Shown here piece after piece: positions 37,356 to 45,299 of a stretch of DNA of 64,000 bases. Made by a program: the position numbers and the translations under genes. The stretch spans positions 2,046,001 through 2,110,000 of the forward strand of contig NZ_CP132339.1 in the NCBI RefSeq assembly GCF_030944405.1. The letters run 5' to 3'. The number at the start of each line of letters is the position of its first letter. Within the stretch, counting starts at the first letter, position 1. The stretch is from Janthinobacterium sp. J1-1. GTDB lineage: Bacteria > Pseudomonadota > Gammaproteobacteria > Burkholderiales > Burkholderiaceae_D. The notes beneath the pieces are model-generated. The model made no database searches. It worked only from the letters and a program-made list of their open reading frames with translations, and was not told the origin of the DNA.

Positions 37356-37627
37356 CAGCGCAGCAGCCACCCAACAGCAAACGCACGGGCAAGCGCGTCG
37401 GCATCGGCGCACGTCCGCCCGCGAATCCGCACGCCGAGGCGTGGATTCGTCAGGGCGATGCCGACGCGCTGGGCAAAGGCGACCTCTACACGGCCCGCCT
37501 CACGCTCGACATCACGCCCGCCATGCGGGCGCGCATCAAGGTGTCGGCCTTCACGCAAGGCGTGACCGTGGCCGACCTGCTGCGCGGCCTGCTGGAGCGG
37601 GAGTTTCCGCCGGAGAACACACCATGA
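37352..37627 (+). CDS. Small partition-associated protein (ParG-like position)
   Basis: The 91-residue protein starts with ATG 37352 overlapping the parA stop by 4 bp. The N-terminus is basic and disordered ('SKRTGKRVGIGARPPANPHAEAW'), the C-terminal part 'LYTARLTLDITPAMRARIKVSAFTQGVTVADLLRGLLE' (about 52-89) looks like a ribbon-helix-helix. Type Ib ParA proteins usually have such a small DNA-binding partner, so this is probably the ParB/ParG counterpart (inference). Confidence 0.78.
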   Translation: MTAQQPPNSKRTGKRVGIGARPPANPHAEAWIRQGDADALGKGDLYTARLTLDITPAMRARIKVSAFTQGVTVADLLRGLLEREFPPENTP

Positions 37628-38169
37628 ACGCATTCGCTTGGCCTGCCGCGAACGCGGCACCGGCTGCGCCGCTGCCTGCGCTTTCGGCACTCGCCGGACA
37701 GGCCGGCAATGTGCCGCTGACGCGCGTTTCGCTGGCCTACCTCGAACATCGCTTCAAGCTCTACCTGCGCTTCGGCGAACCGGCGCGCACGCTTCAGCTC
37801 GACCGCTGGCGGCGCTGCGCGGTGTTCCTGCCGGGCGCGATGCTCTGCCGCATCCGCTGGCAGGCCAACGACTACGGCACGATCCGCTGGCAACTCATGG
37901 TGATGCAGGCTTGCACACCGCTGGACGCGGCGCAGCGCATCCCCGGTGTTCAGCCGGGCGCGCGCTTGCTCCTACACACCGAAGGCGATGCCAACGTGCG
38001 CGCCGTGCTGGAGCGCATCGACGGCATCGAGGCGCTGGGCATCGCTGCCATCGACGTGTCGCCGGCGTACTGGCGCACGCTGGGCAACCGTCTTGCGGCT
38101 CGCCTTGCGCTGCCCGAATACACCACCGAGCGGCATACCGCCTGGCTGGCCGGGAAGGTGCTGCCATGA
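37624..38169 (+). CDS. DUF2840 family protein
   Basis: The 181-residue protein has the DUF2840 pattern: 'VSLAYLEHRFKLYLRFG', 'LDRWRRCAVFLPGAMLCRIRWQANDYGT', 'VQPGARLLLHTEG' and 'LPEYTTERHTAWLAGKVLP'. It is found nearly always between parA and traF in these ICEs; its function is unknown. Both ends overlap neighbours by ATGA. Confidence 0.83.
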   Translation: MNAFAWPAANAAPAAPLPALSALAGQAGNVPLTRVSLAYLEHRFKLYLRFGEPARTLQLDRWRRCAVFLPGAMLCRIRWQANDYGTIRWQLMVMQACTPLDAAQRIPGVQPGARLLLHTEGDANVRAVLERIDGIEALGIAAIDVSPAYWRTLGNRLAARLALPEYTTERHTAWLAGKVLP

Positions 38170-38765
38170 CCGCCCCGACCACCACACCCAACGCGCCCGA
38201 CGTGGCGCCGCGTCCTCGCTCACGCCTGCGCGCTCGCATCGTGCTGGCGACACTGGCCGCCATCGGCTTCGCTGCGCTGGCCTGGGCGGCTTTCGTGTCG
38301 CCGCTGCCGCGTCTGACCTACAACCCGTCCGACAGCGTGGCGGTCGGCTGGTATCGCATTGACCCGTTCGACCCGCGCACCGCCTCGCTGCCACGTCCGT
38401 TGTCCGTGGACAGCATCGTGCTGGTGCCGCTTCCGGCCACGGCTGCCGCGCTCGCTGCGCAGCGCGGCTACCTGCCGACGCGCGTTCCGCTGCTCAAACG
38501 TGTGGGCGCGGTCGCGCCGCAACACGTCTGCATCGTCGCCGGTCAGGTACGCATCGACGGCGTGCCTTCGGCCGCCGTACTGCCCGCCGACCGGCTGGGC
38601 CGGGCGCTGCCGTCCTTGCAGCTTTGCCGCCGCCTTGAACCGGGCGAACTGCTCCTGTTGAGCGTGACGAATCCAGCATCGTTCGACAGCCGCTATTTCG
38701 GCCCGGTCAGCGCATCCGCCGTGATCGGCGTTGCGCATCCGGTGTGGCCGGAGATACGCCCATGA
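38166..38765 (+). CDS. traF: TraF-type S26 signal peptidase for conjugative pilin
   Basis: The 199-residue membrane protein has one N-terminal membrane segment ('IVLATLAAIGFAALAWAAF') and the S26C catalytic pair: Ser in 'YNPSDSVAVGWYRID' and Lys in 'PLLKRVGA', then 'VRIDGVPSAAV'. TraF of RP4 matures and circularises the TrbC pilin; trbC lies at 56877. It overlaps DUF2840 by ATGA, and its own stop overlaps the start of a further frame by ATGA. Confidence 0.87.
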   Translation: MTAPTTTPNAPDVAPRPRSRLRARIVLATLAAIGFAALAWAAFVSPLPRLTYNPSDSVAVGWYRIDPFDPRTASLPRPLSVDSIVLVPLPATAAALAAQRGYLPTRVPLLKRVGAVAPQHVCIVAGQVRIDGVPSAAVLPADRLGRALPSLQLCRRLEPGELLLLSVTNPASFDSRYFGPVSASAVIGVAHPVWPEIRP

Positions 38766-39205
38766 TGGCCGCCGATTCGCTGCGCTCTGACGTGCCATCG
38801 GGCATGTCGTTCTGCTGGCTGCTTCAGTGTCGCTGCGCCTGTCGTGCCGGTGCATTCGCACCGCACGTCGCGCAGCATCCGGCGCAGCCGTCCAACGTTC
38901 AGGCGTCTTGCCTCGAACGCGCCCGGCCTGCGGCCATTGGCGCTTTCGCCGGCGCGCTGTCTGTTCACGCAGCAGCGCCGCCGGGCCGCCGTTGCCTGGA
39001 GCGACAGCGAAGGGCAAAGGCGGAAGGCAAGACAAAAGGACGCGGCACCTGGCCGCGTCGAAAGCCAGTCAGCACATGGGGGGAACGCGGCACGGAGCGG
39101 CTTCGCCACCGTGCCGCGTTTGGCGCGAGGGTCGCGCCAATGCTGGCATGTCCGCGTGCTTCGCACGACAGGACACGCCCAAGCTTGCGGGGAGCGCAGC
39201 CATGA
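38762..39205 (+). CDS. Possible small protein between traF and the relaxase
   Basis: A 147-codon frame begins with an ATG overlapping the traF stop and ends with a TGA overlapping the relaxase ATG, both as ATGA. This fits the overlapping gene style of the operon. Against it, the product is rich in Arg, Ala and Cys, resembles no family I know, and its second half crosses three strong inverted repeats (39084-39175) that look like an oriT. If it is not a gene, the 436 bases between traF and the relaxase are non-coding. Confidence 0.3.
   Translation: MMAADSLRSDVPSGMSFCWLLQCRCACRAGAFAPHVAQHPAQPSNVQASCLERARPAAIGAFAGALSVHAAAPPGRRCLERQRRAKAEGKTKGRGTWPRRKPVSTWGERGTERLRHRAAFGARVAPMLACPRASHDRTRPSLRGAQP
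39084..39175 (+). other. Candidate oriT: three inverted repeats before the relaxase
   Basis: IR1 AACGCGGCACGG (39084-39095 / 39109-39120, 12 bp perfect), IR2 TGGCGCGA (39121-39128 / 39132-39139, 8 bp perfect) and IR3 TGTCC + CGTGC (39149-39159 / 39163-39175) lie within 92 bases just before the relaxase start. A transfer origin next to its relaxase gene with such hairpins is the usual layout. The nick site is not identified. Confidence 0.45.
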
Positions 39206-41184
39206 CCGACAGCCGCGACGACGACTTTCGCGTGCGCCCCAGCGCCCCGAAGAACCGGGGCAAGGGCCAGGGGCAGAGCTTCGTTTCCAAGGTGCTCAAG
39301 CAGGCCGGCAAAGCCAGCAGCGGCAAGTCGGCAGTACGCCGTCCTGGCGCGGCTGGCACCGGCCAGCGGCCCGGCTCTCGGCTCGGACGTGGCCACACGG
39401 CGGCGCGCTTCGCCGGGGCGAAGCTAATGCCCATGTCGCGGCGCGTGACCATCAAGACCTTGCTGGTCAATCACCAGCGGGCCAGCCCGCAATCGCTCGC
39501 CAAGCACCTGCGCTACATCGAGCGCGACGGCGCGGGTCGCGATGGCGAACCGGGCCGGGGCTACGGGCCACAGGCCGACGAAGCCGATCTGGACGCCTTC
39601 AAGGAACGCTGCGCCGACGACCGGCACCATTTCCGCTTCATCGTCTCGCCCGAGGACGGGGCCGAGCTGGACGACCTGCGCACCTACACCCGGCATCTGG
39701 TGAGCCGCATGGAAGCCGACCTGGGCACGCGGCTGGATTGGGTGGCGGTGGATCACTGGAACACCGACAACCCGCACACCCACCTGATCGTGCGCGGGCG
39801 CGACGACACCGGCAAAGACCTCATCATCGCGGGTGACTACATCGCCCACGGCTTCCGCCATCGCGCCGCCGAGCTGGCGACCGAGTGGCTGGGGCCGCGC
39901 ACCGAACTGGAGATTCAGCAGACCTTGAGGCGCGAGGTGGAACAGGAGCGGTGGACGAGCCTGGATCGCACCTTGCAGCGCGAGACCGGCGAGGATGGCC
40001 GGGTGCATGTCGAACGGCTCAACGAGCCGAGGTTGCAACGCCAGCGCCTGCTGCTGATCGGCCGCCTGCAACGCTTGCAGCGCCTGGGCCTAGCCGACGA
40101 GGTGCAGCCCGGCACCTGGGCCATTCATGCCGATGCCGAGAAGACCTTGCGTGCCCTGGGTGAGCGTGGCGACATCATCCGAACGATGCAGCGGGCCATG
40201 AGCGGCCAGCCGCGTGAGCTGGCGGTGTTCGAGCCGGGCGACGATGGTCGCAGCCTCATCGGCCGCGTGGCCGCGAAGGGGCTTGCCGATGAGTTGCACG
40301 ACCGAGGCTATCTGATCATCGACGGCACGGACGGTAAGGCCCACTACGTTGCACTGAACGCCCGCGACGAACTGGCGAACTATCCCACGGGCGCTGTGGT
40401 AGAGGTGAAGGGTTCGACTGAGGTGCGCACGGCCGACAAGAACATCGCCTCGCTGGCGAGCGATGGCCTGTACCGCACCGATCATCACCTGGTAATCGAG
40501 CAGGGCCGGGCTACGCCCGGACGCGACCCGCAGGAAGTCGTCGCCGCTCATGTCCGGCGGCTGGAAGCCCTGCGCCGGGCTTGCATCGTGGAGCGCGTGG
40601 CCGAAGGGCTATGGAAGGTACCGGACGACCTGGCCGAGCGTGGCCGCCAATACGACGCGCAACGGCTGGGCGATGTAGCCGTAGAGCTGAAATCACACCT
40701 TCCTATTGAACGGCAGGCCCGCGTCATCGGCGCGACTTGGCTTGACCAGCAACTGATCGGCGGTGGCCGTGGGCTGGGCAACTTGGGCTTTGGCGGTGAT
40801 ACCAAGCAGGCCATACAGCAGCGAGCCGATTTCCTCGAAGAACAGGGGCTGGCACAGCGCCGCGGGCAGCGCGTCATCCTCGCGCGCAACCTGCTGGGCA
40901 CGCTACGCAATCGGGAACTAGTGCAGGCCGCGAAAGACATTGCGGCGGAAACCGGCCTAGAGCATCGCCCGGTGGCCGACGGGCAGCGCGTAGCCGGTAT
41001 CTACCGGCGTTCCATTATGCTCGCCAGCGGGCGCTACGCGATGCTCGATGACGGCATGGGGTTCAGCCTTGTGCCGTGGCGGCCGGTAATTGAGCCGCGA
41101 CTGGGACAACAGCTTGCCGCAAAGGTTATCGGCGGAAGTGCCTCTTGGGAACTTGGACGAAAGCCCAGTATCGGTATCAGTTAG
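39202..41184 (+). CDS. rlx: DUF3363 conjugative relaxase (VirD2/TraI-like)
   Basis: The 660-residue relaxase would nick oriT and lead the transferred strand. The start ATG 39202 has GGGGAG at 39189-39194; a 58-residue basic N-terminal tail precedes the catalytic domain. The three-histidine metal motif is seen as 'VAVDHWNTDNPHTHLIVRG' (about 175-193), with 'LGPRTELEIQQTLRREVEQER' after it, and a DUF3363 C-terminal domain to 'FSLVPWRPVIEPRLGQQLAAKV'. It forms a transferosome with the TraG coupling protein at 53340. Cargo genes separate the two. Confidence 0.9.
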   Translation: MTDSRDDDFRVRPSAPKNRGKGQGQSFVSKVLKQAGKASSGKSAVRRPGAAGTGQRPGSRLGRGHTAARFAGAKLMPMSRRVTIKTLLVNHQRASPQSLAKHLRYIERDGAGRDGEPGRGYGPQADEADLDAFKERCADDRHHFRFIVSPEDGAELDDLRTYTRHLVSRMEADLGTRLDWVAVDHWNTDNPHTHLIVRGRDDTGKDLIIAGDYIAHGFRHRAAELATEWLGPRTELEIQQTLRREVEQERWTSLDRTLQRETGEDGRVHVERLNEPRLQRQRLLLIGRLQRLQRLGLADEVQPGTWAIHADAEKTLRALGERGDIIRTMQRAMSGQPRELAVFEPGDDGRSLIGRVAAKGLADELHDRGYLIIDGTDGKAHYVALNARDELANYPTGAVVEVKGSTEVRTADKNIASLASDGLYRTDHHLVIEQGRATPGRDPQEVVAAHVRRLEALRRACIVERVAEGLWKVPDDLAERGRQYDAQRLGDVAVELKSHLPIERQARVIGATWLDQQLIGGGRGLGNLGFGGDTKQAIQQRADFLEEQGLAQRRGQRVILARNLLGTLRNRELVQAAKDIAAETGLEHRPVADGQRVAGIYRRSIMLASGRYAMLDDGMGFSLVPWRPVIEPRLGQQLAAKVIGGSASWELGRKPSIGIS

Positions 41185-41500
41185 ATATCAAGGGAAGCTG
41201 AGTACCAGGCGCAGTCTGCTTGGCTGCTGTGATTCTTCTTAGAGATTCAATCAATGCCATAAACTCCTTGGATTGCCTCAGTGCTTCGCCTCCCGCAGTT
41301 TGCAGGTCCAAGACATCCGTAGCCTCGATCGTGAAGGCTGTGGGCACGCGCAGCAGCGAATGCCGGATCTTGTCGTCCGGCACGTCGTTCAGACTTACGC
41401 TTACTACGTAGATTTCTGCGTCGGCCGCAAAGGGGCTGTCCGCTTGGCCACGGGTGCGGACAATCTCGGAACGCCAGTGTTGCAGGTCGTCGTTAAGCAT
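41177..41500 (-). CDS. Hypothetical protein next to the IS3 element
   Basis: A 107-residue protein ('MLNDDLQHWRSEIVRTRG...') convergent with the relaxase, overlapping it by 8 bp. I do not recognise the family; no signal peptide or membrane segment. An IS3 element begins 10-45 bp upstream of its start, so the gene could have lost its true N-terminus or promoter to the insertion. An in-frame stop lies two codons upstream. Confidence 0.5.
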   Translation of the reverse strand: MLNDDLQHWRSEIVRTRGQADSPFAADAEIYVVSVSLNDVPDDKIRHSLLRVPTAFTIEATDVLDLQTAGGEALRQSKEFMALIESLRRITAAKQTAPGTQLPLISN

Positions 41501-41546
41501 GGCCAGCTAAAGTGGATCCATCAGTCAAGACACTTTCCCGACTAAT

Positions 41547-42512
41547 TTAAGCTGTGCCCGTTTCCACTGCTCCAGCTGCTCGGCGCTGACCCGTATTGCT
41601 CTCTTCCTGTGACTTCTTCTTGTCGTCACCAAACCGGTCGACGATCAGCGCACCGCCGCCAACCCCGTCGCGGTAGACTTGGTCGGGCGTCTGGTAGCTC
41701 AGCGATTGGTGCGGCCGCTCAGCGTTATAGAACGCGAAATACTGCGCCAGGCCCACCGTCAATTCCGCCATATTGGCGTATCCTTTCAGATACACATCCT
41801 CGTACTTCACGTTGCGCCACAGCCGCTCGACGAAGATGTTGTCCAGCGCCCGACCGCGCCCGTCCATGCTGATGGCGACGCCTTCGCGCTTGAGCACGTC
41901 GGTGAAGGCCGTGCTGGTGAACTGCGAACCCTGATCGCTGTTGAACAACTCCGGCTTGCCATGCTGGCGCAAGGCGTCCTCCAGGCAGTCCACGCAGAAC
42001 GACGCGTCCATGCTGTTGCTGAGGCGCCAGGACAGCAACTTGCGGCTGTACCAGTCGATGATCGCCACCAAATACGCGAAGCCCCGCGCCAACCGGATGT
42101 AGGTGATATCGGTCGACCATACGTGATTAGGACGCGTCACGGGCACACCGCGCAACAGGTACGGATAGACCTTGTGCTGCGGATGCGCTCGGCTCGTATT
42201 CGGCCCCGGCGCCATGCCCGCCAGCCCCATGCCGCGCATCAGACGCTGCACGCGCTTGCGGTTGACTACATGGCCCGTCGCGCGCAGGAACACGACCATG
42301 CGCCTGCTGCCATAAAAAGGCCGACTGGTGTATTCCTCGTCAATCAGCGCGCTCAGCTTCAGGTCGCTCTCGTCCTCGCATGCCTGCCGGGATGCCGCGT
42401 CGATCCGGCGGTACACCGTCGCGCGCGGCACGCTTGCCAGCTCGCATTGGCGCGTCAGCGGCAGCTTCTCGTGCCCGGCTTCGATCCAGCCCAAGCGCGC
42501 CTCCTGGCTCAC
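41547..42512 (-). CDS. IS3-family transposase orfB (DDE catalytic part)
   Basis: The 321-residue frame carries the HTH_21 segment ('RPFYGSRRMVVFLRATGHVVNRKRVQRLMRGMGL', about 53-86) and the rve integrase core with the DDE acids: Asp in 'HVWSTDITYI', Asp in 'LFNSDQGSQFTS' and Glu in 'NIFVERLWRNVKYEDV'. It is probably made as an OrfAB fusion by -1 frameshifting in orfA. The gene looks intact. Confidence 0.9.
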   Translation of the reverse strand: MSQEARLGWIEAGHEKLPLTRQCELASVPRATVYRRIDAASRQACEDESDLKLSALIDEEYTSRPFYGSRRMVVFLRATGHVVNRKRVQRLMRGMGLAGMAPGPNTSRAHPQHKVYPYLLRGVPVTRPNHVWSTDITYIRLARGFAYLVAIIDWYSRKLLSWRLSNSMDASFCVDCLEDALRQHGKPELFNSDQGSQFTSTAFTDVLKREGVAISMDGRGRALDNIFVERLWRNVKYEDVYLKGYANMAELTVGLAQYFAFYNAERPHQSLSYQTPDQVYRDGVGGGALIVDRFGDDKKKSQEESNTGQRRAAGAVETGTA

Positions 42513-42799
42513 GGCCCCAGCTTTTTTTTAAGCCAGTCCACTTCCATCTTCAGCCGACCGATCTCGCCGTATAGTTTGTCCTCGGGACTGCTTTCATCGA
42601 TCGGCTTGGGGCCGCGCTTGGTGTCGAACAGCGCGCCGGCGTTCTCCAGGATTTCCTTTTTCCACTGGCCCACCAGCACCGGATGCACGCCGAACTCTTG
42701 CGCGATCTCCGTCACCGTCTTGACGCCGCGAACGGCCTCCAGACCGACCTTGGCCTTAAACTCGGCCGTGTGTACCCGACGTTTTTTACCTTCACTCAT
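42509..42799 (-). CDS. IS3-family transposase orfA (HTH part)
   Basis: The 96-residue frame has the HTH_Tnp_1 domain ('RVHTAEFKAKVGLEAVRGVKTVTEIAQEFGVHP', about 8-40) and a leucine-zipper tail. The last codons run over A8 (plus-strand T's 42522-42529), containing the A-AAA-AAG slippery heptamer used by IS3 elements to make OrfAB. Its stop overlaps the orfB start (ATGA). Confidence 0.9.
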   Translation of the reverse strand: MSEGKKRRVHTAEFKAKVGLEAVRGVKTVTEIAQEFGVHPVLVGQWKKEILENAGALFDTKRGPKPIDESSPEDKLYGEIGRLKMEVDWLKKKLGP

Positions 42800-42827
42800 T
42801 TGCTGTCATCCTTTCACGGACCACAGC

Positions 42828-43955
42828 TTAAACCATCGTCTCAGATTCGGGATCCACTATAAGCGTCACCTGGGTCTCGCGAGCGCCGGCACCGAAGATC
42901 AGCGACTCAAGTACTTGCGTCGTGCTGGGAACTCGGTCGCTACTGTCCACTCTCTCGCTCAGTCCTCGTTCGGAGTTCACCGTCACCAACACGAGTCGGC
43001 GCAAGCTTCCGGGCTTGACCTCCGAGAAATTGGCGCTCATTGAGCCCGAAGCTACTAGCCGGTCTAGCATCAGACGTACGCCGAGGTTGTCGGAGACACC
43101 ACCGTCCACGAGGTGGATATAGGGCCGATCGTGCGCATTGAGGTAGCTGTCTATGCCGCTTTGCAGGATGCGTGATCTGTAATTTTGCCCTCTGACAGGC
43201 AAAGATCGGAGAGGCGGCGGACAGGTATTGGCGTTGTTTCGCACCGTTACGGGCGACAGCACCAGCGGTACTGCCGACGAGGCCGCCACCGCGAAAGACA
43301 GCGGCGTTGCATCGAGGTCGGAACAGATTAGCCGGAATTGCTCGGTGGTGAAATCGAAAGGGGCACCGGTCGTGAGGTCGGTTGCCGTGATCATCAGTTC
43401 GGGCGCGCCCGGTCGTCGGCGCACGTCACCAAAGGTGCGGCCTTCAAAAAGTTCGTCCAAGCGTTGAGCCAGGATCTGGCTGCGCCCAAACCAAGGTGAA
43501 GTTAGTCTATAAAGACGCTCAGGCCACAGAGCTTCACGTATGAGTCGCCCCTCAAAAGGCACAAGCAGAAAATCCGGCTCGAAACGAGTCAGCGTGGCAT
43601 CGCCGAAGGCCGCGAAGTGCGCGGCAAGGATGCTGCCCCCCGACACTCCGCTGACCAGGAACACCTGATCCAACAGAGTGGTCTCCTGGCCCTCTAGCGC
43701 GAAGCGTGTGGCCTTGAGTTCGCGCAGCACGCCCAGGCCGAAGGCCGCCGCCCGAGCGCCCCCGCCTGACAGTGTCACCGCTACAACCACCGGTTGGTTG
43801 ACCTCCGACGGCCTGATGCGTTGGTCGTTCTCGGCGAGAGACATTAAGGCGGCGTCGGAAAGTGTCGGGTTGATCCAAGGACGGTAAGTGGAACACCCTG
43901 TCAGAACTACCGTTGCCAGCACACCGGCCAAACTCCATCGTGTGAATTTACACAC
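42828..43955 (-). CDS. Patatin-like phospholipase, predicted lipoprotein
   Basis: Patatin enzymes cleave fatty acids from lipids with a Ser-Asp dyad. Visible are the oxyanion loop 'SGGGARAAAFGLGVL', nucleophile 'SGVSGGSILAAHF' and 'HLVDGGVSDNLG'. I start at GTG 43955, giving a lipoprotein signal 'VCKFTRWSLAGVLATVVLTGC' with a Cys acceptor (about 375 residues); the frame is open to ATG 44165. The last ten codons enter the IS3 end region, so the original C-terminus may be replaced. It sits beside another lipoprotein gene and efflux genes. Confidence 0.75.
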   Translation of the reverse strand: MCKFTRWSLAGVLATVVLTGCSTYRPWINPTLSDAALMSLAENDQRIRPSEVNQPVVVAVTLSGGGARAAAFGLGVLRELKATRFALEGQETTLLDQVFLVSGVSGGSILAAHFAAFGDATLTRFEPDFLLVPFEGRLIREALWPERLYRLTSPWFGRSQILAQRLDELFEGRTFGDVRRRPGAPELMITATDLTTGAPFDFTTEQFRLICSDLDATPLSFAVAASSAVPLVLSPVTVRNNANTCPPPLRSLPVRGQNYRSRILQSGIDSYLNAHDRPYIHLVDGGVSDNLGVRLMLDRLVASGSMSANFSEVKPGSLRRLVLVTVNSERGLSERVDSSDRVPSTTQVLESLIFGAGARETQVTLIVDPESETMV

Positions 43956-44143
43956 CTCCAGGCGCTTTACCTCTGCAAGCAGCACCACGCAGCGTTTCGA
44001 ATAGACAAGAACGAGAAACGCCGGCAATTTTGCGACGAAGCAGAGCCACTCCAGAATGCTGCAGACGTTACAAGAACGGCACCCTACGAATCCCCTTGAT
44101 GAGGCTCCTCGCGATCCGCGCGAAGTTATGGAATAGCAGCTAT

Positions 44144-44773
44144 TCACGAGCCAGCACTTCTCCAAGCGCTATTGATCCGTTCAAGGCAGGTGGTGATTGC
44201 AGACTTTGCATGCCCGAGCAGTGTGTAGGAGCCTTTGAAATCCGCGAGAGCGTTGCCGTGCTCGAAGCAGCTAGCAGCAGCCACCCGACGATCTGTTTGT
44301 TCATCTACTGCCTCAAACTCCAAACTAGCTCCCCCAGTTGTCACTGGTCCAACAAGCAACGTCGTTAGGGTGTTGACTGCTCTATTGGGCGTCTCAATGG
44401 TCGTAATTGCCACACGCACACGTATGCGGCCTGACGATGCGGGAGCTTCGGACTTAGTTTGGAGATGTCGCAGTTCACTGTTGACGTGATCGAGAAGCTC
44501 TCGCACTTGCTCAGCTTCAAGCCCACCTATGCGTCCAGTTGCCGTCACTACCTGAGCATCCTCGACTAATATTTCCCGGTAACGACTGGGTTCAAAGCCT
44601 GGCGCCTTGAAGAGCAGAACATTTTCGTACTTCGTTTTTCCCAATACATCGTAATCACCAAGAAACCCTGATCGAGTCATTCCGTTTGAAGCACAGCCAG
44701 ATAAGGTTGCCGTGAGGCCTGCCAGCAGCACAAAATGGATTAATGAAATAGGGCGTTTCATATATATTTTCAT
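44144..44773 (-). CDS. DUF3313-type lipoprotein
   Basis: The 209-residue protein has a lipoprotein signal ('LIHFVLLAGLTATLSGCAS') and 'SGFLGDYDVL' directly after it, the DUF3313 start, then an alpha/beta domain with 'RIRVRVAITTIETPNRAVNTLTTLLVGPVTTGGASLEFEAVD' (about 118-159). Function unknown; outer-membrane attachment predicted. ATG 44773 touches the stop of the SMR gene; ATG 44761 is also possible. The patatin gene follows on the same strand, so the two may work together at the envelope. Confidence 0.75.
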   Translation of the reverse strand: MKIYMKRPISLIHFVLLAGLTATLSGCASNGMTRSGFLGDYDVLGKTKYENVLLFKAPGFEPSRYREILVEDAQVVTATGRIGGLEAEQVRELLDHVNSELRHLQTKSEAPASSGRIRVRVAITTIETPNRAVNTLTTLLVGPVTTGGASLEFEAVDEQTDRRVAAASCFEHGNALADFKGSYTLLGHAKSAITTCLERINSAWRSAGS

Positions 44774-45109
44774 TTATCCCATTTTCAGACAGACGATGCC
44801 AGCAACAACCAGCGCAATTCCAACCCAACGTATCAAGGAGGCGGTATCGCCGAACACATACACGCCCACGAAAAACGCGCCCAGCGAACCGATGCCGGTC
44901 CAGACCGCATAAGCTGTTCCTATGGGGATCTGTTTAAGAGATAACCATAGGAAAAAGCCGCTGGCTGCCATACAGGCAACTGCAATCGCCGGCCCCACGT
45001 AGCGCATCGCTGCATTGGCCGCACCCATCTTGAGGCCTAGTGGCCAACCGATTTCGAACAGGCCGGCAATCAGTAGAACCAACCATGGATTCCATGACAA
45101 CGGGTTCAT
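44774..45109 (-). CDS. gdx: SMR transporter, Gdx/SugE type
   Basis: The 111-residue protein has four membrane helices and the SMR core Glu in 'AGLFEIGWPLGLK', with 'GTAYAVWTGIGSLGA', closest to SugE/Gdx, guanidinium/proton exchangers some of which also export quaternary ammonium. ATG 45109 has GGAG seven bases before it; a TTG at 45121 overlaps that ribosome site and is not the start. No guanidine riboswitch was recognised upstream. It is first in a three-gene unit with the DUF3313 and patatin lipoproteins. Confidence 0.85.
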   Translation of the reverse strand: MNPLSWNPWLVLLIAGLFEIGWPLGLKMGAANAAMRYVGPAIAVACMAASGFFLWLSLKQIPIGTAYAVWTGIGSLGAFFVGVYVFGDTASLIRWVGIALVVAGIVCLKMG

Positions 45110-45143
45110 ATATTTCTCCAAATCTATTCAGTGAAAATTGATT

Positions 45144-45166
45144 ATCAAAGCATCAAAGCATCAAAG
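45144..45166 (+). repeat. Three copies of ATCAAAGC upstream of the SMR gene
   Basis: The 8-bp unit ATCAAAGC is repeated head to tail at 45144, 45152 and (7 of 8) 45160, 35 bp upstream of the SMR start codon in its presumed leader. Confidence 0.6.
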
Positions 45167-45238
45167 AATAGGCAGTAGGCGGTCAATTCGCTCTGCTTCT
45201 GATTTCTTCTTAAACTCTCTGATGGCGAGAATCTGTCT

Positions 45239-45271
45239 CCCCGATCTCTCCGGCCACGAGAGAGATCGGGG
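45239..45271 (-). terminator. Hairpin after the RND pump gene
   Basis: A perfect 12-bp stem CCCCGATCTCTC/GAGAGATCGGGG (45239-45250 / 45260-45271), 29 bp behind the RND stop on the minus strand, without T-run. It probably separates the efflux operon from the SMR unit. Confidence 0.6.
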
Positions 45272-45299
45272 GAAGCGTGTGGACAGTTACGCTGAGGGA

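Larger units (their letters stand above)
41511..42858 (-). mobile_element. IS3-family insertion sequence
   Basis: Two overlapping frames (orfA, orfB) form a complete IS3-type transposase on the minus strand. Inner inverted ends TTTAAGCTGTG lie at 41546-41556 and 42822-42832; outer inverted ends AGTGGATCC lie at 41511-41519 and 42850-42858 and give TG...CA termini as usual in IS3. The distances between inner and outer pairs differ (26 and 17 bp), so the exact ends are uncertain. No target-site duplication is seen for either choice. Confidence 0.8.

Noticed and set aside
45110-45299. Guanidine riboswitch before the Gdx/SugE-like gene
   Set aside because: Neither the conserved guanidine-I core nor the paired ACGR hairpin loops of guanidine-II could be found in the leader.
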